The notes: a model not told the origin generated them from the sequence alone. Positions 48,911-58,412 are shown, numbered from the stretch's first letter. The stretch: DNA of 58,499 bases from Candidatus Sulfotelmatobacter kueseliae (GCA_900290255.1 OMOD01000140.1:1-58499); one strand, 5' to 3'. Translations and numbers: made by a program.

Positions 48911-50848
48911 TCAGTAGCGAAATCCCAGTAGATTCCAGTAGTTCAGGTAGGCAACGAAAGCCAAAGCTGCCAGCGCAAAGACGGAGTGGAGAAAGCGCGG
49001 CCAGAACGACCACCAGGCCTTCTTCCAGGCGAGGATGTTGAGGACCGTCAAGAGTGCAACACCAGCGGTAGTCACAAGCGGAATCACGAGCAACCACTGA
49101 ATGGGGGCTGGGGCTTTGTCGCCCAATCCGGCCGGACCGGCCGCGTTCAGCGTGGCCACTGTGCCGATGACAAAAACGAGATTCAGAAGACTCACGATCC
49201 AGACCAGGCGAACCGCATTTCGGGCTAACGGCGAAGTGCCGGCGGAGGGAAGTTTGCGCCAGCGCCGGAAAAGATGATGGCCTGACAGTCCCACGCAGGC
49301 GATGAAAAAGACGGCGAGCAGGATGGCCAAGAGCGTCAACTGAACCTTCGCCGTCTGCCACCACCGGAGTTTCTCGTAAGCGAATTCTCCCTGAAACAGG
49401 AAGGTGATGTTGCCCTGCGGGTCGGCGCGAAATCCGACGTCATCCAGGTTGGCGGAACCGGAGGCAGGGCGAAACAGCAGCGGCTCGAGTTCCGTTGCAT
49501 GCAGCTGGCCCCAGGGGAAAAGTTCCGGGTAGGTGACGGTCAGGCTGCCATCCGCCCCGGGCGTTACCCGGACCTGCAGAAAGAAGGCCGCGATCTTTCC
49601 GATGGTCGAGCGCGGCGTGCGCGTATAGAGATAGCTGCCGGCGTAGCGCGACTGCGATTCCAGCGTAGTCGGCGGCATCACCGGCACTGGGCTGGCAGGG
49701 TAGTAGTGGTCCATGAACTGGGCCTTCAGTTGTTCTGGAAGCTCGTAGCTGCCAGCGTTAAGGGCCACGAACAAACCCACGTTTTTTTCGGGCAGCAGCA
49801 ACAGAAAGCTTTGAAATCCAGGAAGATCGCCGCTGTGTTCCAAAGCACGAAGGCCATTCGTATAGGCTTCGAAAAAGCCGAGTCCCATGCCCGGCAACCT
49901 GGGATGGTTGGAAATCTGCCGCTGGTGCATCATGGCAGCCGCTTTTTCGCTGAGGATGCGCGCCTCTCCGTAGCGGCCGTTCTGCAGGTGGGCGATCATG
50001 AAATGCGCCATGTCGGTGGCAGTCGTGACCAGCGATCCGGAGGGAACCACTCCCTCGATCGGGGTCTCGGCTGGCTCGAACTTTCCGTCGTCAAAGCCGT
50101 ATCCGCGAGCCACATCGGTCGTGGAGGCTGGAGGCGGAACGAAGGTGCTGTGGCTCATCGCCAGCGGTTGAAAAATGTTCTTCTCAACGTAATCCGCGAA
50201 CTGAACTCCGCTCACGTCGGCAACCATCTCGCCGGCCACATCGAATCCGTAGTTGGTGTAGCTGATGACTTCGCCGGGTGGGAAGACGCGGCGGGGCGTG
50301 CCTCCCATCACGTTGGAAAGATCCTCCAGACCAGCGGTGTGGGTCAGCAGATTAAAGGCCGTGACCGGCTGGGGATAATTGTTGTCGAGGCGCGTGTGCT
50401 TGAGATAGTGGTTGACATCTTCCTCCAGCCGCAGCGCGCCCCGGTCTGCCAGTTGCACCACCGCGGTCGCGGTGAACAGTTTCGACACCGAGGCAACATA
50501 GAAGCGCGTTTTCTCAGGATCTACCGGTGTTTTTCCCGCGACGTCGGCGTATCCATAGCCTTTGGCTAGGAGGATCTTTCCATCACGGACCACGACCACC
50601 GCCGCTCCGGGACAATGAAGCTCCGCCAGCTTGGATTGAAAAAAAAAGTCGAGGAAACCCTCGACTTCCTTGGGATCGGCCGGACCCGCTGGGCGCAAGA
50701 TCGAAGGGGCACCCTGAAGTCCAACGGCGACCCCGCCTGCCGTCTGGGCAGAGCACGAGACAAGGGAATGCGAGAATCCCAGCGGCAAGAGAGAAAAGTA
50801 CAGGAGAACGGAGGCCATGCGACCGGCCGTAGACATAGCCTTCCTCAT
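48911..50848 (-). CDS. Beta-lactamase-like serine hydrolase with C-terminal membrane helices (645 aa)
   Basis: Class C beta-lactamase/D-aminopeptidase fold: nucleophile SxxK in FYVASVSKLFTATAVVQLAD, YxN in ISYTNYGFDVAGEMVADVSG, and the HxG-like EHSGDLPGF. After a beta-rich linker domain come four membrane helices (LTLLAILLAVFFIACVGLSG, VRLVWIVSLLNLVFVIGTVA, IQWLLVIPLVTTAGVALLTV, and a final one). An N-terminal export signal is present. Likely a cell-wall or peptide hydrolase at the membrane. Start uncertain among three ATGs (residue 1, 5 or 10 of this call). A complete terminator-like hairpin with nine Ts lies inside its 5' coding region. Confidence 0.87.
   Translation of the reverse strand: MRKAMSTAGRMASVLLYFSLLPLGFSHSLVSCSAQTAGGVAVGLQGAPSILRPAGPADPKEVEGFLDFFFQSKLAELHCPGAAVVVVRDGKILLAKGYGYADVAGKTPVDPEKTRFYVASVSKLFTATAVVQLADRGALRLEEDVNHYLKHTRLDNNYPQPVTAFNLLTHTAGLEDLSNVMGGTPRRVFPPGEVISYTNYGFDVAGEMVADVSGVQFADYVEKNIFQPLAMSHSTFVPPPASTTDVARGYGFDDGKFEPAETPIEGVVPSGSLVTTATDMAHFMIAHLQNGRYGEARILSEKAAAMMHQRQISNHPRLPGMGLGFFEAYTNGLRALEHSGDLPGFQSFLLLLPEKNVGLFVALNAGSYELPEQLKAQFMDHYYPASPVPVMPPTTLESQSRYAGSYLYTRTPRSTIGKIAAFFLQVRVTPGADGSLTVTYPELFPWGQLHATELEPLLFRPASGSANLDDVGFRADPQGNITFLFQGEFAYEKLRWWQTAKVQLTLLAILLAVFFIACVGLSGHHLFRRWRKLPSAGTSPLARNAVRLVWIVSLLNLVFVIGTVATLNAAGPAGLGDKAPAPIQWLLVIPLVTTAGVALLTVLNILAWKKAWWSFWPRFLHSVFALAALAFVAYLNYWNLLGFRY
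50639..50666 (-). terminator. Intragenic terminator-like hairpin
   Basis: Minus strand: AGTCGAGG-GTTT-CCTCGACT then TTTTTTTTT. It lies in sense orientation about 190 nt into the hydrolase gene and encodes VEGFLDFFFQSK. Confidence 0.7.
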
Positions 50849-50903
50849 ACAGGAGAGCCGGGGCAGGACGCAACCGAAATCTGTGGCGTCCGGAAATGAG
50901 AGA

Positions 50904-50930
50904 GGCACCGAGGCGGGACGTCTCGGTGCC
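50904..50930 (-). terminator. Terminator hairpin after the secreted 310-aa gene
   Basis: GGCACCGAG-9 nt-CTCGGTGCC, with minus-strand tail TCTCTCATTTCC. Moderate U content. Confidence 0.55.
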
Positions 50931-50953
50931 CGAATTTCGCCGCCAGCCAGTCT

Positions 50954-51886
50954 TTAGTGCGAGACTGCCGCGAACAGGTCGGAATGCATCAGCGACTCAA
51001 ACTGTTGATCGGTGGACTTAAAGTGCAATTGCAGGTTCGAACTGTCGGAATCAACGGTGGTGTTGTCGACGGCAACTTTTTCGGCAGCCGTGGCATTCAT
51101 CTTCTTGTAGAGAATGCCGGCCTTGACCAGCGATGACAAGGTAGAGGCGGTGACCGAGTCGGAAGTGAGGACCGTCAGATCAAAATTGACGCCGCTGGAA
51201 AAGTTCATGGTATAGCGCGAGCCCAGCAGCCGCTTCTTGAGGGTTTCGTAATCGGCGATCCGGGATGCGTCGCCCAGGGCGGAGCGCATCATATTCTGGG
51301 TTCCTTGCTGGTCGAGGATGCTCCAGACTGGCGCCGAGTCAACATCCGGCATCATGTCGGCCATGTCGCCGTTGGTGTCGAGGCTCAGGGTCTTGCCATC
51401 GCGCGTATCCAGCGCGGCATGAAGGGCCGTCGATTCGCCGAACAGCAGCGTGTTGTTATCGAGGAAAGTCATCACGAAGCCGCCGTCCATCGGATAAACA
51501 TCCGAAGTGCCGTACTTCCTGGGGACGAACTTCTGCAGTTTCATCTTCTTAAGGACAACCTTCATGTCGAAGGAGCCGCTGGCGGCACCAATGTTCTTGA
51601 CCCCTTGTTTGCCGCTGCGGAACGAAGCGAACGCCAGCGTGTCTACATCTTTGTCGGGGTCGATGCCGATGCCCTTGAGGGCAGCTTCGAATTGCTTGAT
51701 GTTGTCGGGCATCAACTGCTTCTTCAGCGCCAGGGCGGTTGGCGAATCCTTCAGCGCGCGGTAGTCCACCGAGATCAGCTGCATCAGTTCGGCCGGGATG
51801 CAGGAACGAGCAGACGAATTGAGGGGCATGGCATAGGCCATGCTGACCAGCAGAAGGGAAGCCACGCAAATCTTGAACAGTTTCAT
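50954..51886 (-). CDS. Secreted protein of unknown function (310 aa)
   Basis: Signal peptide MKLFKICVASLLLVSMAYAM, with AGAGGAG just before ATG. The mature protein has repeated alpha/beta stretches (LISVDYRALKDSPTALALKK, MKVVLKKMKLQKFVPRKYGT, GGFVMTFLDNNTLLFGESTA, LHAALDTRDGKTLSLDTNGD). The pattern DNNTLLFGES...ALDTRDG resembles DUF3352-like or other two-domain periplasmic proteins of Acidobacteriota; no enzyme motif is seen. Single gene with its own terminator. Confidence 0.8.
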   Translation of the reverse strand: MKLFKICVASLLLVSMAYAMPLNSSARSCIPAELMQLISVDYRALKDSPTALALKKQLMPDNIKQFEAALKGIGIDPDKDVDTLAFASFRSGKQGVKNIGAASGSFDMKVVLKKMKLQKFVPRKYGTSDVYPMDGGFVMTFLDNNTLLFGESTALHAALDTRDGKTLSLDTNGDMADMMPDVDSAPVWSILDQQGTQNMMRSALGDASRIADYETLKKRLLGSRYTMNFSSGVNFDLTVLTSDSVTASTLSSLVKAGILYKKMNATAAEKVAVDNTTVDSDSSNLQLHFKSTDQQFESLMHSDLFAAVSH

Positions 51887-52077
51887 AACTCCTCTGGATT
51901 CAGAAGGCTAAAGCTCGCACACTTTCAGTTGGATGCGCGATCCGGCCTTGTTGATAGATCGATTTATTCTATTTTACTTGCAGCCGGGCACTTTGAACAA
52001 AAGTACCTGACCCGTTGACGGGTTGGAGTCGGGGAAGGATTGCCCGCACTCCCGACCGTCTCCTTTTCTTCACAGTC

Positions 52078-53508
52078 CTAGTCATCATCTGGATCGGTTG
52101 GCGGGCGCCGATCATGCATAAAGAAATCCGCACCGACCGGTGCATTGATGGTCTGGAAAACGATGGGCGTCTGGTTGTAGTCGAAGCAGTCAGAAAGATC
52201 ATCGGCATAGGCATCGGCGTAGCCCAGCGACGACAGGCCAAACGTCTTCTCGATGAAGTTCAGAACGCTTCCGAAATCGTGATTTACGTGCGAAATATAG
52301 CCCGCCTTGGCGTACGGGGAGATCACAATCAAAGGCACGCGGAACCCGTAAACATAGCCTGATCCCCAACTTGTCCCGTCGTTAATTACTTTCGGCGGAG
52401 GAACGTGATCGTACCATCCTCCCCAGTCGTCCCAGGCAATCAAGATGGCGGTGTTGGACCAGTAGGGACTGTTGCCGAGCGCGTTCACAATAGAGGCGAC
52501 CCAGGAGGGCCCGCCCGTGGTCAGCGTGGACCCGGCGTGGTCCGAATTTGCGCCGGCAGGGATGACCCAACTCACAGCGGGCAATTGGCTGTTGGCGATG
52601 TCGGTGAGGATTGGAGCGGGATTCTGGGTGGTGTAGAGGACCACGTTGTTTACCCAGTCCGAACTGGTGCACGCGGTGGCGTTGGGCGGAGTGGCGTTGG
52701 GACCGCAGAGGTGCTGAATTGCGTTGGGGGCGGTCCACAGAGAACCTGCCGAAGGCGTGTAGTAGCGCCAGCTAATGCCCTTAGTATCGAGCTCGTCGAT
52801 GAGCGTGGGATGCTCGAAGCAAGGGTACATCACGCTCGACTCAGCGCCCGAGGGATCGATCAGGTAAACAAACTCTTGGGGCGGAGATATGCAACCCGTG
52901 TTTTTGCCGGCGTTGGTAACGCCTTGCGCATTCTCCGCGACGAAGAAGTTGCTGGTTGCCGAGGGCGCCGATGTGCCCGAAATGATGAACTGGTGCGCCG
53001 GAAAGCTGGGCCCCTGGTTCGTCTGAAACATGCGGTCGCCAAAGGTATACTGCTCGGCCATCTGAAAGTAGGGCGCGACATCGGAAGCCTGCACGTACAG
53101 GAACTGGGCGTTGGGCGGCGGGCAGTTGGTTGCGCCTTTGGAGCAAGACACTTGGACCCGGTCGGCCCCGTCCATCTTTCCTCCGTCATACATGAGGACG
53201 AATGCCGAGTGGGCATGACTCAGGTCGTAATCGACTCCCAGCGAAGTGGGCGTCAGTTGCACCGTCTGTCCCAACGAGTTGGTCCCGCTGCTGGCAATGT
53301 CGGCTCCGCTGGCGATCAGAGCCGGGTCGTGAAAAAGATTGTCGGGCGTGCGATTTTCCTGAAAGATGACGATCACGTGCTGGATTTTTGACGGCGGCGG
53401 AGTGGTGCCACCGCCAGACGAATTGCTTCCGCAACTGCTCAGGCTGAGCAGTAGCGCCGCAGCGGCAAGCAGTGAAACGGGCAGAGATAAGGCAGCGATT
53501 CTCTTCAT
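52078..53508 (-). CDS. Phosphoesterase-family lipoprotein (476 aa)
   Basis: Lipobox LLSLSSCG after the signal peptide, so anchored by lipid to a membrane. The catalytic opening HVIVIFQENRTPDNLFHDPA matches the phospholipase C/acid phosphatase superfamily (PF04185-like). Further motifs are QGPSFPAHQFIISGTSAPSA, SWVIPAGANSDHAGS, ILIAWDDWGGWYDHVPPPK (metal Asp/His) and GFRVPLIVISPYAKAGYISH with VNHDFGSVLNFIE. All expected metal-binding residues are present. Removes phosphate from lipids or other esters outside the cytoplasm. Start at MKRIAALSL with GAGGGA upstream. Confidence 0.93.
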   Translation of the reverse strand: MKRIAALSLPVSLLAAAALLLSLSSCGSNSSGGGTTPPPSKIQHVIVIFQENRTPDNLFHDPALIASGADIASSGTNSLGQTVQLTPTSLGVDYDLSHAHSAFVLMYDGGKMDGADRVQVSCSKGATNCPPPNAQFLYVQASDVAPYFQMAEQYTFGDRMFQTNQGPSFPAHQFIISGTSAPSATSNFFVAENAQGVTNAGKNTGCISPPQEFVYLIDPSGAESSVMYPCFEHPTLIDELDTKGISWRYYTPSAGSLWTAPNAIQHLCGPNATPPNATACTSSDWVNNVVLYTTQNPAPILTDIANSQLPAVSWVIPAGANSDHAGSTLTTGGPSWVASIVNALGNSPYWSNTAILIAWDDWGGWYDHVPPPKVINDGTSWGSGYVYGFRVPLIVISPYAKAGYISHVNHDFGSVLNFIEKTFGLSSLGYADAYADDLSDCFDYNQTPIVFQTINAPVGADFFMHDRRPPTDPDDD

Positions 53509-53656
53509 GGCAGAGTCCCTCAACGCAGCGGGCGAACTTCCGTCGCCCGCCTTATATGAACCCGTCGGCCGATGTTTCCACTCGCGAGTTGAAGCGGTTT
53601 TTGTGAGGGAAGCGGCTGCCCGCGCCGGTTATGCGGCCGCTGGGGAGTGATGCCGT

Positions 53657-55135
53657 CTACATCAGAGCTGCAGTCCTTTGGCGTACGCCAGCCGCAAAGG
53701 CCTGATCTTTCAGCGAATCCAGGTTGATCTCCACATTGGCCAAAGCGCCCGCAATAGCGGCGCGCGTCAGGGCCACGGCAGTCGCCAAGTCAGACTTCAT
53801 GTTGGGATTGGTGATGGGAGCAAGCGATTGCGCAATCTGCGCAATCTCGTGCGCTTTTTCGGCAACGCGCAGAGGGACAGAGGTCGCTTCCTTCAACGCC
53901 GCTTCGATCATGGCCTCGGCGGAGGCTTCCTCGGCGGTAGCCTTAGCTCGCTTGTATGCCTTCATCACGGAGTTGTAGGATTCGGCGTCAGTGTCGACCG
54001 CGGCCTTCATTTCTTCGCGCAGCGCAGCCAACCGCGCGATGGCTCCGCTCAGCTGCGATTCGTATTGCAAATAAGCCTTCTTGCCGCGCGACAGGGAGGC
54101 GACCATCGTGGCCAGGCCTGCCGCCATGGCGGCCGCGGCGGCCGATGCGCTGCCGCCTCCGGGAGTGGCCGTGGGTGCGGCGAGCTGCTCCACGAACGGC
54201 TCAATGCCGGCGCGCAGGCCGCCAACCGCCATCTTGCCGCTCATGACAGCGGCGAGGCGGTTCTCCAGAATCAGCGACGAATTGAAGTTTTCCACCTGCA
54301 GAAACCACTCGGCGGCTTGCTCCAGAGCTTTCTTGGGGATCAGGCCCACGATCTCGCTCGACACGGGCATGACGCCATAGCGGGCAGCCTCGCGCTTTAC
54401 CAGTTCGAAGGCGCGGTGCACGGGAGTCTGCTCAAAGTCGGTCAGGTTCATGGAAACCTGGGCCAGGCCGCGCACCAGGAATCCGGCGCCCTTTACAAAA
54501 CGCAGGCCGCCATTGGAGAAACGCACGGCCTTGGCGACTTTTTTCGCGATCTCAACGTCCGGCGTGTTGAGGAAGACGTTGTAAGCGATGAGAAACTTGC
54601 GCGCGCCCACGACGGTTGCGCCCGCTGTCGGATGCAGGCGGGGCTCGCCAAAATCCGGGCGGCGGGCGGGATTGGTCGCGATCTCGGCGCGGATGCCTTC
54701 GAATTGCCCGCGCCGGATGTTCTCCAGATTCTGGCGCTCCGGCGTGGTGGCGGCGGCTTCGTAAAGATAGACGGGAATCTTGAAGCGCTTCCAGATTTCT
54801 TCGCCGACATGGCGAGCCATGGCGACGCAGTCTTCAATGGTGACGCCGTCGATCGGGATGAAGGGGACGACGTCAGCAGCGCCCATGCGGGGATGTGCTC
54901 CGGTGTGAGCGTTGAGATCGATTAGCTCGGCGGCCTTGCCGACCCCGCGGATGGCGGCTTCCTGAATGGCTTCCCGCTCACCCACCAGAGTGATCACCGA
55001 GCGGTTGTGGTCGGCGTCGCTTTCGCGGTCGAGCAGGTAGACGCCAGGCATCTTCATGGCGTCAATAATGGCGTCAACTTTTGATTTATCACGGCCTTCG
55101 GAAAAGTTCGGAACACATTCGACGAGGGTGGACAT
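53657..55135 (-). CDS. ftcD: Glutamate formimidoyltransferase / formimidoyl-THF cyclodeaminase fusion
   Basis: Bifunctional enzyme of histidine degradation that moves the formimino group to tetrahydrofolate and releases ammonia. Formiminotransferase domains, residues 1-300: LVECVPNFSEGRDKSKVDAI, NRSVITLVGE, NAHTGAHPRMGAADVVPFIP and the catalytic His in AHTGAHPR. Cyclodeaminase domain, about 320-485: FVEQLAAPTATPGGGSASAA, YLQYESQLSGAIARLAALRE and ITNPNMKSDLATAVALTRAA. The fused form is like the vertebrate FTCD. No other hut gene is visible. Start at MSTLVECVPNF, where family similarity begins. Confidence 0.96.
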   Translation of the reverse strand: MSTLVECVPNFSEGRDKSKVDAIIDAMKMPGVYLLDRESDADHNRSVITLVGEREAIQEAAIRGVGKAAELIDLNAHTGAHPRMGAADVVPFIPIDGVTIEDCVAMARHVGEEIWKRFKIPVYLYEAAATTPERQNLENIRRGQFEGIRAEIATNPARRPDFGEPRLHPTAGATVVGARKFLIAYNVFLNTPDVEIAKKVAKAVRFSNGGLRFVKGAGFLVRGLAQVSMNLTDFEQTPVHRAFELVKREAARYGVMPVSSEIVGLIPKKALEQAAEWFLQVENFNSSLILENRLAAVMSGKMAVGGLRAGIEPFVEQLAAPTATPGGGSASAAAAAMAAGLATMVASLSRGKKAYLQYESQLSGAIARLAALREEMKAAVDTDAESYNSVMKAYKRAKATAEEASAEAMIEAALKEATSVPLRVAEKAHEIAQIAQSLAPITNPNMKSDLATAVALTRAAIAGALANVEINLDSLKDQAFAAGVRQRTAALM

Positions 55136-55203
55136 AACCGAGAAGAATAGCTGGGGAGGTGCAGGGAAGCAAGGATGGCCCGGCAAGCTGAAAGCAAAGG
55201 CGA

Positions 55204-55234
55204 TTCACCACAGAGGCACAGAGGACACGGAGAG
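55204..55234. repeat. Family F half element
   Basis: TTCACCACAGAGGCACAGAG followed by GACACGGAGAG; one arm of the element that is inverted at 14749-14822. Confidence 0.65.
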
Positions 55235-55248
55235 AAGCGGATTCGTCC

Positions 55249-55830
55249 TTAGCGGCTCCTGCCGAAGAATCTTCCAATTCCCAGCCGCACCTGCACCGTG
55301 TTGATCCCTGGATTCGGCGTGGCCAGGCCGGCGTTTGAGATGTGCATGTAGCGCAGTTCCAGGCTCCAGTTGTATTTCGCGCCGAGAATGTGTGTGCCCA
55401 GCGCGGCCTGGTCCATGAAGTTCACCGTGTTGGTGCCGGTGGGGATGTTGTGGTCGGTGAAGACCGTGCCGCCGCAGAGTTCGAGATAAGGTGACAGGCG
55501 GCCGTGGCGCTCGAAATTCCACTTGAGGCCGAGCGGGTCGAAACCCACCCCGTAGGCGGTGTTGGCGGGCTGGAAGATAAAGAAAACGGGGACCGCGTCA
55601 ACCGCATATTCGAAGCGCCCGCGAAGCAAGCCGGGAAGATGGGGGCCGGTGAGAATCCATCCGTAGCGCAGGCCGGCATTGAAGGCGCCGGTATTTTTCG
55701 TGCCTCCAGGCACGGAGTGCCCACCGCCCGCCCAGATCTGGACTTCATTGCCCCCGCGCTCAGGAGCGGCTTGGGCGACGCAGTAAGCCGATGCGAGCAA
55801 TAACCAAAAGAGGAGCAGGGAAGATCGCAT
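55249..55830 (-). CDS. PagL-like acyloxyacyl hydrolase / outer-membrane barrel (193 aa)
   Basis: Signal peptide (SSLLLFWLLLASAYCVAQA), then beta strands to a C-terminal GIGRFFGRSR. The motif RYMHISNAGLATPNPGINTV carries the His-x-Ser-Asn and PNPG pattern of lipid A 3-O-deacylase (PagL). Others are VQIWAGGGHSVPGGTKNTGA and LSPYLELCGGTVFTDHNIPT. Probably an outer-membrane enzyme trimming lipid A acyl chains. Start at MRSSLLLFW, since the upstream start would be TTG. Single gene. Confidence 0.85.
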   Translation of the reverse strand: MRSSLLLFWLLLASAYCVAQAAPERGGNEVQIWAGGGHSVPGGTKNTGAFNAGLRYGWILTGPHLPGLLRGRFEYAVDAVPVFFIFQPANTAYGVGFDPLGLKWNFERHGRLSPYLELCGGTVFTDHNIPTGTNTVNFMDQAALGTHILGAKYNWSLELRYMHISNAGLATPNPGINTVQVRLGIGRFFGRSR

Positions 55831-56022
55831 GATCACAGGAGCCTCGAGGACGGTAAAGCCTCGAGTCAAGACTCACGATACAGGAAGGGGTCCGTGGCGA
55901 CAAACGGCGGTCGTGCCTAGGCAGGCAAAAAGGCAGGTCCCTCGCTTTCGCTCGGGATGACAAAGAAAAATCGGAGTAACAAGGAGAAAAATGACCAGGC
56001 GCTGCGACTCGCGGCTCGCAGA

Positions 56023-57087
56023 TCAGCGCCGATCCTGGCGCTGGCCTTGGGCCCCGATTTCCATCAGGTCGCGGGCGACGCGGGTGGTGTTGTGGCGAGC
56101 CACGCCGGCTTCTTCCAGATAATCTCCCAGCACCGGGATCACCCCCAGCGCTTCGATTGCGTCAAGGTCATTCACGATCTGGCAGGCGCCTTCACCGGCG
56201 TACTTAGCCTTGAGTTCGTCTGACGCGGGGGTGCGGTTGAGGAGCGCGTAGTCGAAAATTTGTTTCTGCGCATGGCTGTCCAGTGCGCGGAGATGATCAG
56301 CCGCGGTCAGGCCCAGGCTCTCATTTGCTTGAGTCATCAGGTTGCAAATGAACACCTTGGTGGCGGGCGACTCGACAATCGCCTGGGCAATGCCCCGCAC
56401 CAGCAGGTTGGGGACGAGGCTGGTGAAAAGCGAACCGGGACCGATGGTGATCATGTCGGCATGGGCGATGGCTCCCAGCGTCTGCGGCATCGGTTCCACG
56501 TCGGGCGGGACGAGAAACAGTTCCTGGATCCGTCCCTTGCTGGCTGTGATTTTGGTCTCGCCGCGAACCCGGGTGCCGTCTTCCATCAGCGCTTCCAGTT
56601 CAATGTTGGAAGTGGTCGCGGGATAAATGTGCCCGCGGGTGAGCAGAATCTCGGAAGAGAGGCGCACCGCCTCGGAAAAATCGGAAGTCAGCGAAGTGAG
56701 CGCCGCCAGAAAAAGATTGCCGAAGCTGTGACCTTCAAGTCCGGAACCCCGGTCGAAACGATGGCGGAAGAGCTTGGACAGGAGAGCCTCGTCCTCGCTG
56801 AGGGCGACAATGCAGTTGCGGATGTCGCCCGGCGGAAGCATGTTGAGTTCTTTGCGCAAGCGGCCGCTGGAGCCGCCGTCGTCGCTGACCGTGACCACGG
56901 CGCAAAGATCGCGGATGAGCGGCGAGTCCGGCCGCGCGGCAGAAGTCTCGGCCGGGGATAGAGCAAAACGCTTGAGTCCCTTGAGCAGCGTGGAAAGCCC
57001 GGTGCCGCCGCCGATGGCGACGACGCGCAGGCCGCGCTCGGCCACGGTTTTCTCCGAGGGCAGGGTCGCAGCCGTCTTGGTTTTCAT
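56023..57087 (-). CDS. yvcK: YvcK/CofD-family protein (gluconeogenesis factor)
   Basis: Homologue of B. subtilis YvcK (GlmR), a nucleotide-sugar-binding protein needed for cell shape on gluconeogenic carbon. Motifs: VVAIGGGTGLSTLLKGLKRF, VVTVSDDGGSSGRLRKELNM, LPPGDIRNCIVAL, TITIGPGSLFTSLVPNLLV and VFICNLMTQANESLGLTAAD. Length 354 aa is normal. It follows the TPR gene by 20 bp and is probably co-transcribed. GlmR-type proteins stimulate GlmS, so a link with glmU at 47 kb through UDP-GlcNAc is plausible. Confidence 0.93.
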   Translation of the reverse strand: MKTKTAATLPSEKTVAERGLRVVAIGGGTGLSTLLKGLKRFALSPAETSAARPDSPLIRDLCAVVTVSDDGGSSGRLRKELNMLPPGDIRNCIVALSEDEALLSKLFRHRFDRGSGLEGHSFGNLFLAALTSLTSDFSEAVRLSSEILLTRGHIYPATTSNIELEALMEDGTRVRGETKITASKGRIQELFLVPPDVEPMPQTLGAIAHADMITIGPGSLFTSLVPNLLVRGIAQAIVESPATKVFICNLMTQANESLGLTAADHLRALDSHAQKQIFDYALLNRTPASDELKAKYAGEGACQIVNDLDAIEALGVIPVLGDYLEEAGVARHNTTRVARDLMEIGAQGQRQDRR

Positions 57088-57107
57088 TGCGCCCGTCCTC
57101 GTGCCGG

Positions 57108-57680
57108 CTACACGGATTCGTCTGCGTTGAAGTCGCCGTCGGAGTCCACTTCGGCGCCGGGATCCGGATATAGCAACTCCGTGAACCGGGGATCCTCAGC
57201 CAGATTCTGGAAGTCGGAATCGTTGCGGGCCTGGAACCGTAGCTGAGGATTCAGACGCAGAGCTTCATCCAGACGTTTGAGGGAGTCCTCGACGTGGCCC
57301 GTGAGGCAGTCCACTGCCGCCATGCCGTACACGACATAGTCCGCCTTCGGGTTCTGCTTCAGCAACTTTTCCAGATGTTCTCTGGCGCTGACATAATCGC
57401 CCAGGTTCATCAGCGAGACGGTATAGTCAAAGTGCTCTTCCGGAGTCTTGAACTGCGTGACCGTGGTGCGCTCCAGGTGCTGGTTGCAGGTGTTGAGGTG
57501 AACGCCGGCGCGGTCGGCCAGTTCCTTGCTGGGTCCGGCCACGACCTTCTGGAAATGAGGCTTCGCCTTGTCGAACTTGTGCTCCTGCATGGCGCGCAGG
57601 CCCGCTTCATAACTCTGCAGGGCCTGCGTGTAACGTGGGTCTTCCGCCACGGATTTCTTCGCGGTAGGTTTCTGAGCCAT
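57108..57680 (-). CDS. TPR-repeat protein (190 aa)
   Basis: Contains at least three tetratricopeptide-like repeats: YTQALQSYEAGLRAMQEHKF, HFDYTVSLMNLGDYVSAREH and YVVYGMAAVDCLTGHVEDSL. A basic start (AQKPTAKKSVAEDPR) and acidic end (DPGAEVDSDGDFNADESV) flank them. No signal peptide, so cytoplasmic. A scaffold for protein contacts; the partner is unknown. ATG at MAQKPTAKK is chosen; a TTG two codons earlier is possible. First gene of a pair with yvcK. Confidence 0.88.
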   Translation of the reverse strand: MAQKPTAKKSVAEDPRYTQALQSYEAGLRAMQEHKFDKAKPHFQKVVAGPSKELADRAGVHLNTCNQHLERTTVTQFKTPEEHFDYTVSLMNLGDYVSAREHLEKLLKQNPKADYVVYGMAAVDCLTGHVEDSLKRLDEALRLNPQLRFQARNDSDFQNLAEDPRFTELLYPDPGAEVDSDGDFNADESV

Positions 57681-57792
57681 GTGCAAGACTCTTCCTGTGC
57701 TCTTGGGAATAAGGCGCTCCTTGGAGTGCGTGCTTTATAGCCGAGCAGTAAAGTATCACTCAAAGAGTGGGTAGAGGGCAAACACCGGGGGC

Positions 57793-58278
57793 CTAGTTGA
57801 TGGCCGCGGCGGACTGCAGGTCAATCTGCCTCCATTCGCCTTTGATGATGCCGGCCCGAATCTGCGCCGCTGATTTGCCCTTCTTGTGCTGCTGGTAGGA
57901 GTAGTAAAGCTCCTTCAGGCAGATGTCACACTGCGCCCCGTGCGTGTTCTCAAAGCAGCTGCGCAAGCTGTTGTGGCCCATGCGGTCGCAATAGCAGTAG
58001 CACGGCTGCTGATGGAGCACGTCCGGAATTTTGGCCGCCAGTTCGTAGGCGTGGGTCTGGAAGTCGTACTGGGCGTCGGCACCCCATAGGTCGGCCTTGG
58101 TCAGCAGTGGCGGCAGCTTCGTTCCTTTCGGAGGAGGCGCGGCGTTGTAAGCCGGAACGCCGCTTTCTTCCTGCGGCGCGGCCCATTGCGCCGACACGCT
58201 CAGAGTCACCAGGAACAGGAAGGCCAGGGTCAAGCTGCGGTAGACAATCTTGTGCGGCAGAGATGTCAGGTGCGTCAT
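57793..58278 (-). CDS. Secreted PCYCGC-motif protein (161 aa)
   Basis: Signal peptide (LTLAFLFLVTLSVSAQ), then a domain with QQPCYCYCDRMGHNSLRSCF and ENTHGAQCDICLKELYYSYQ. This is the PCYCGC-type family of small exported proteins (Pfam has one of unknown function). Six or seven cysteines in 40 residues could bind a metal or form disulfides. The following helix KGKSAAQIRAGIIKGEWRQ is also part of the family pattern. The start at MTHLTSLPHK agrees with the signal; the longer frame adds 31 unsuitable residues. Confidence 0.85.
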   Translation of the reverse strand: MTHLTSLPHKIVYRSLTLAFLFLVTLSVSAQWAAPQEESGVPAYNAAPPPKGTKLPPLLTKADLWGADAQYDFQTHAYELAAKIPDVLHQQPCYCYCDRMGHNSLRSCFENTHGAQCDICLKELYYSYQQHKKGKSAAQIRAGIIKGEWRQIDLQSAAAIN

Positions 58279-58412
58279 AGGTTTCGCGAGTGAGAGTATT
58301 GTAACCTGCCGGCGGAACAGGCTAGAAACTCGGGGCCGATGTCCTTTTGAGTTTCCCCATCGCATATACAACCTCTGATCTTGGGACTGGTTCTGTATAC
58401 AATAGGGAACGC

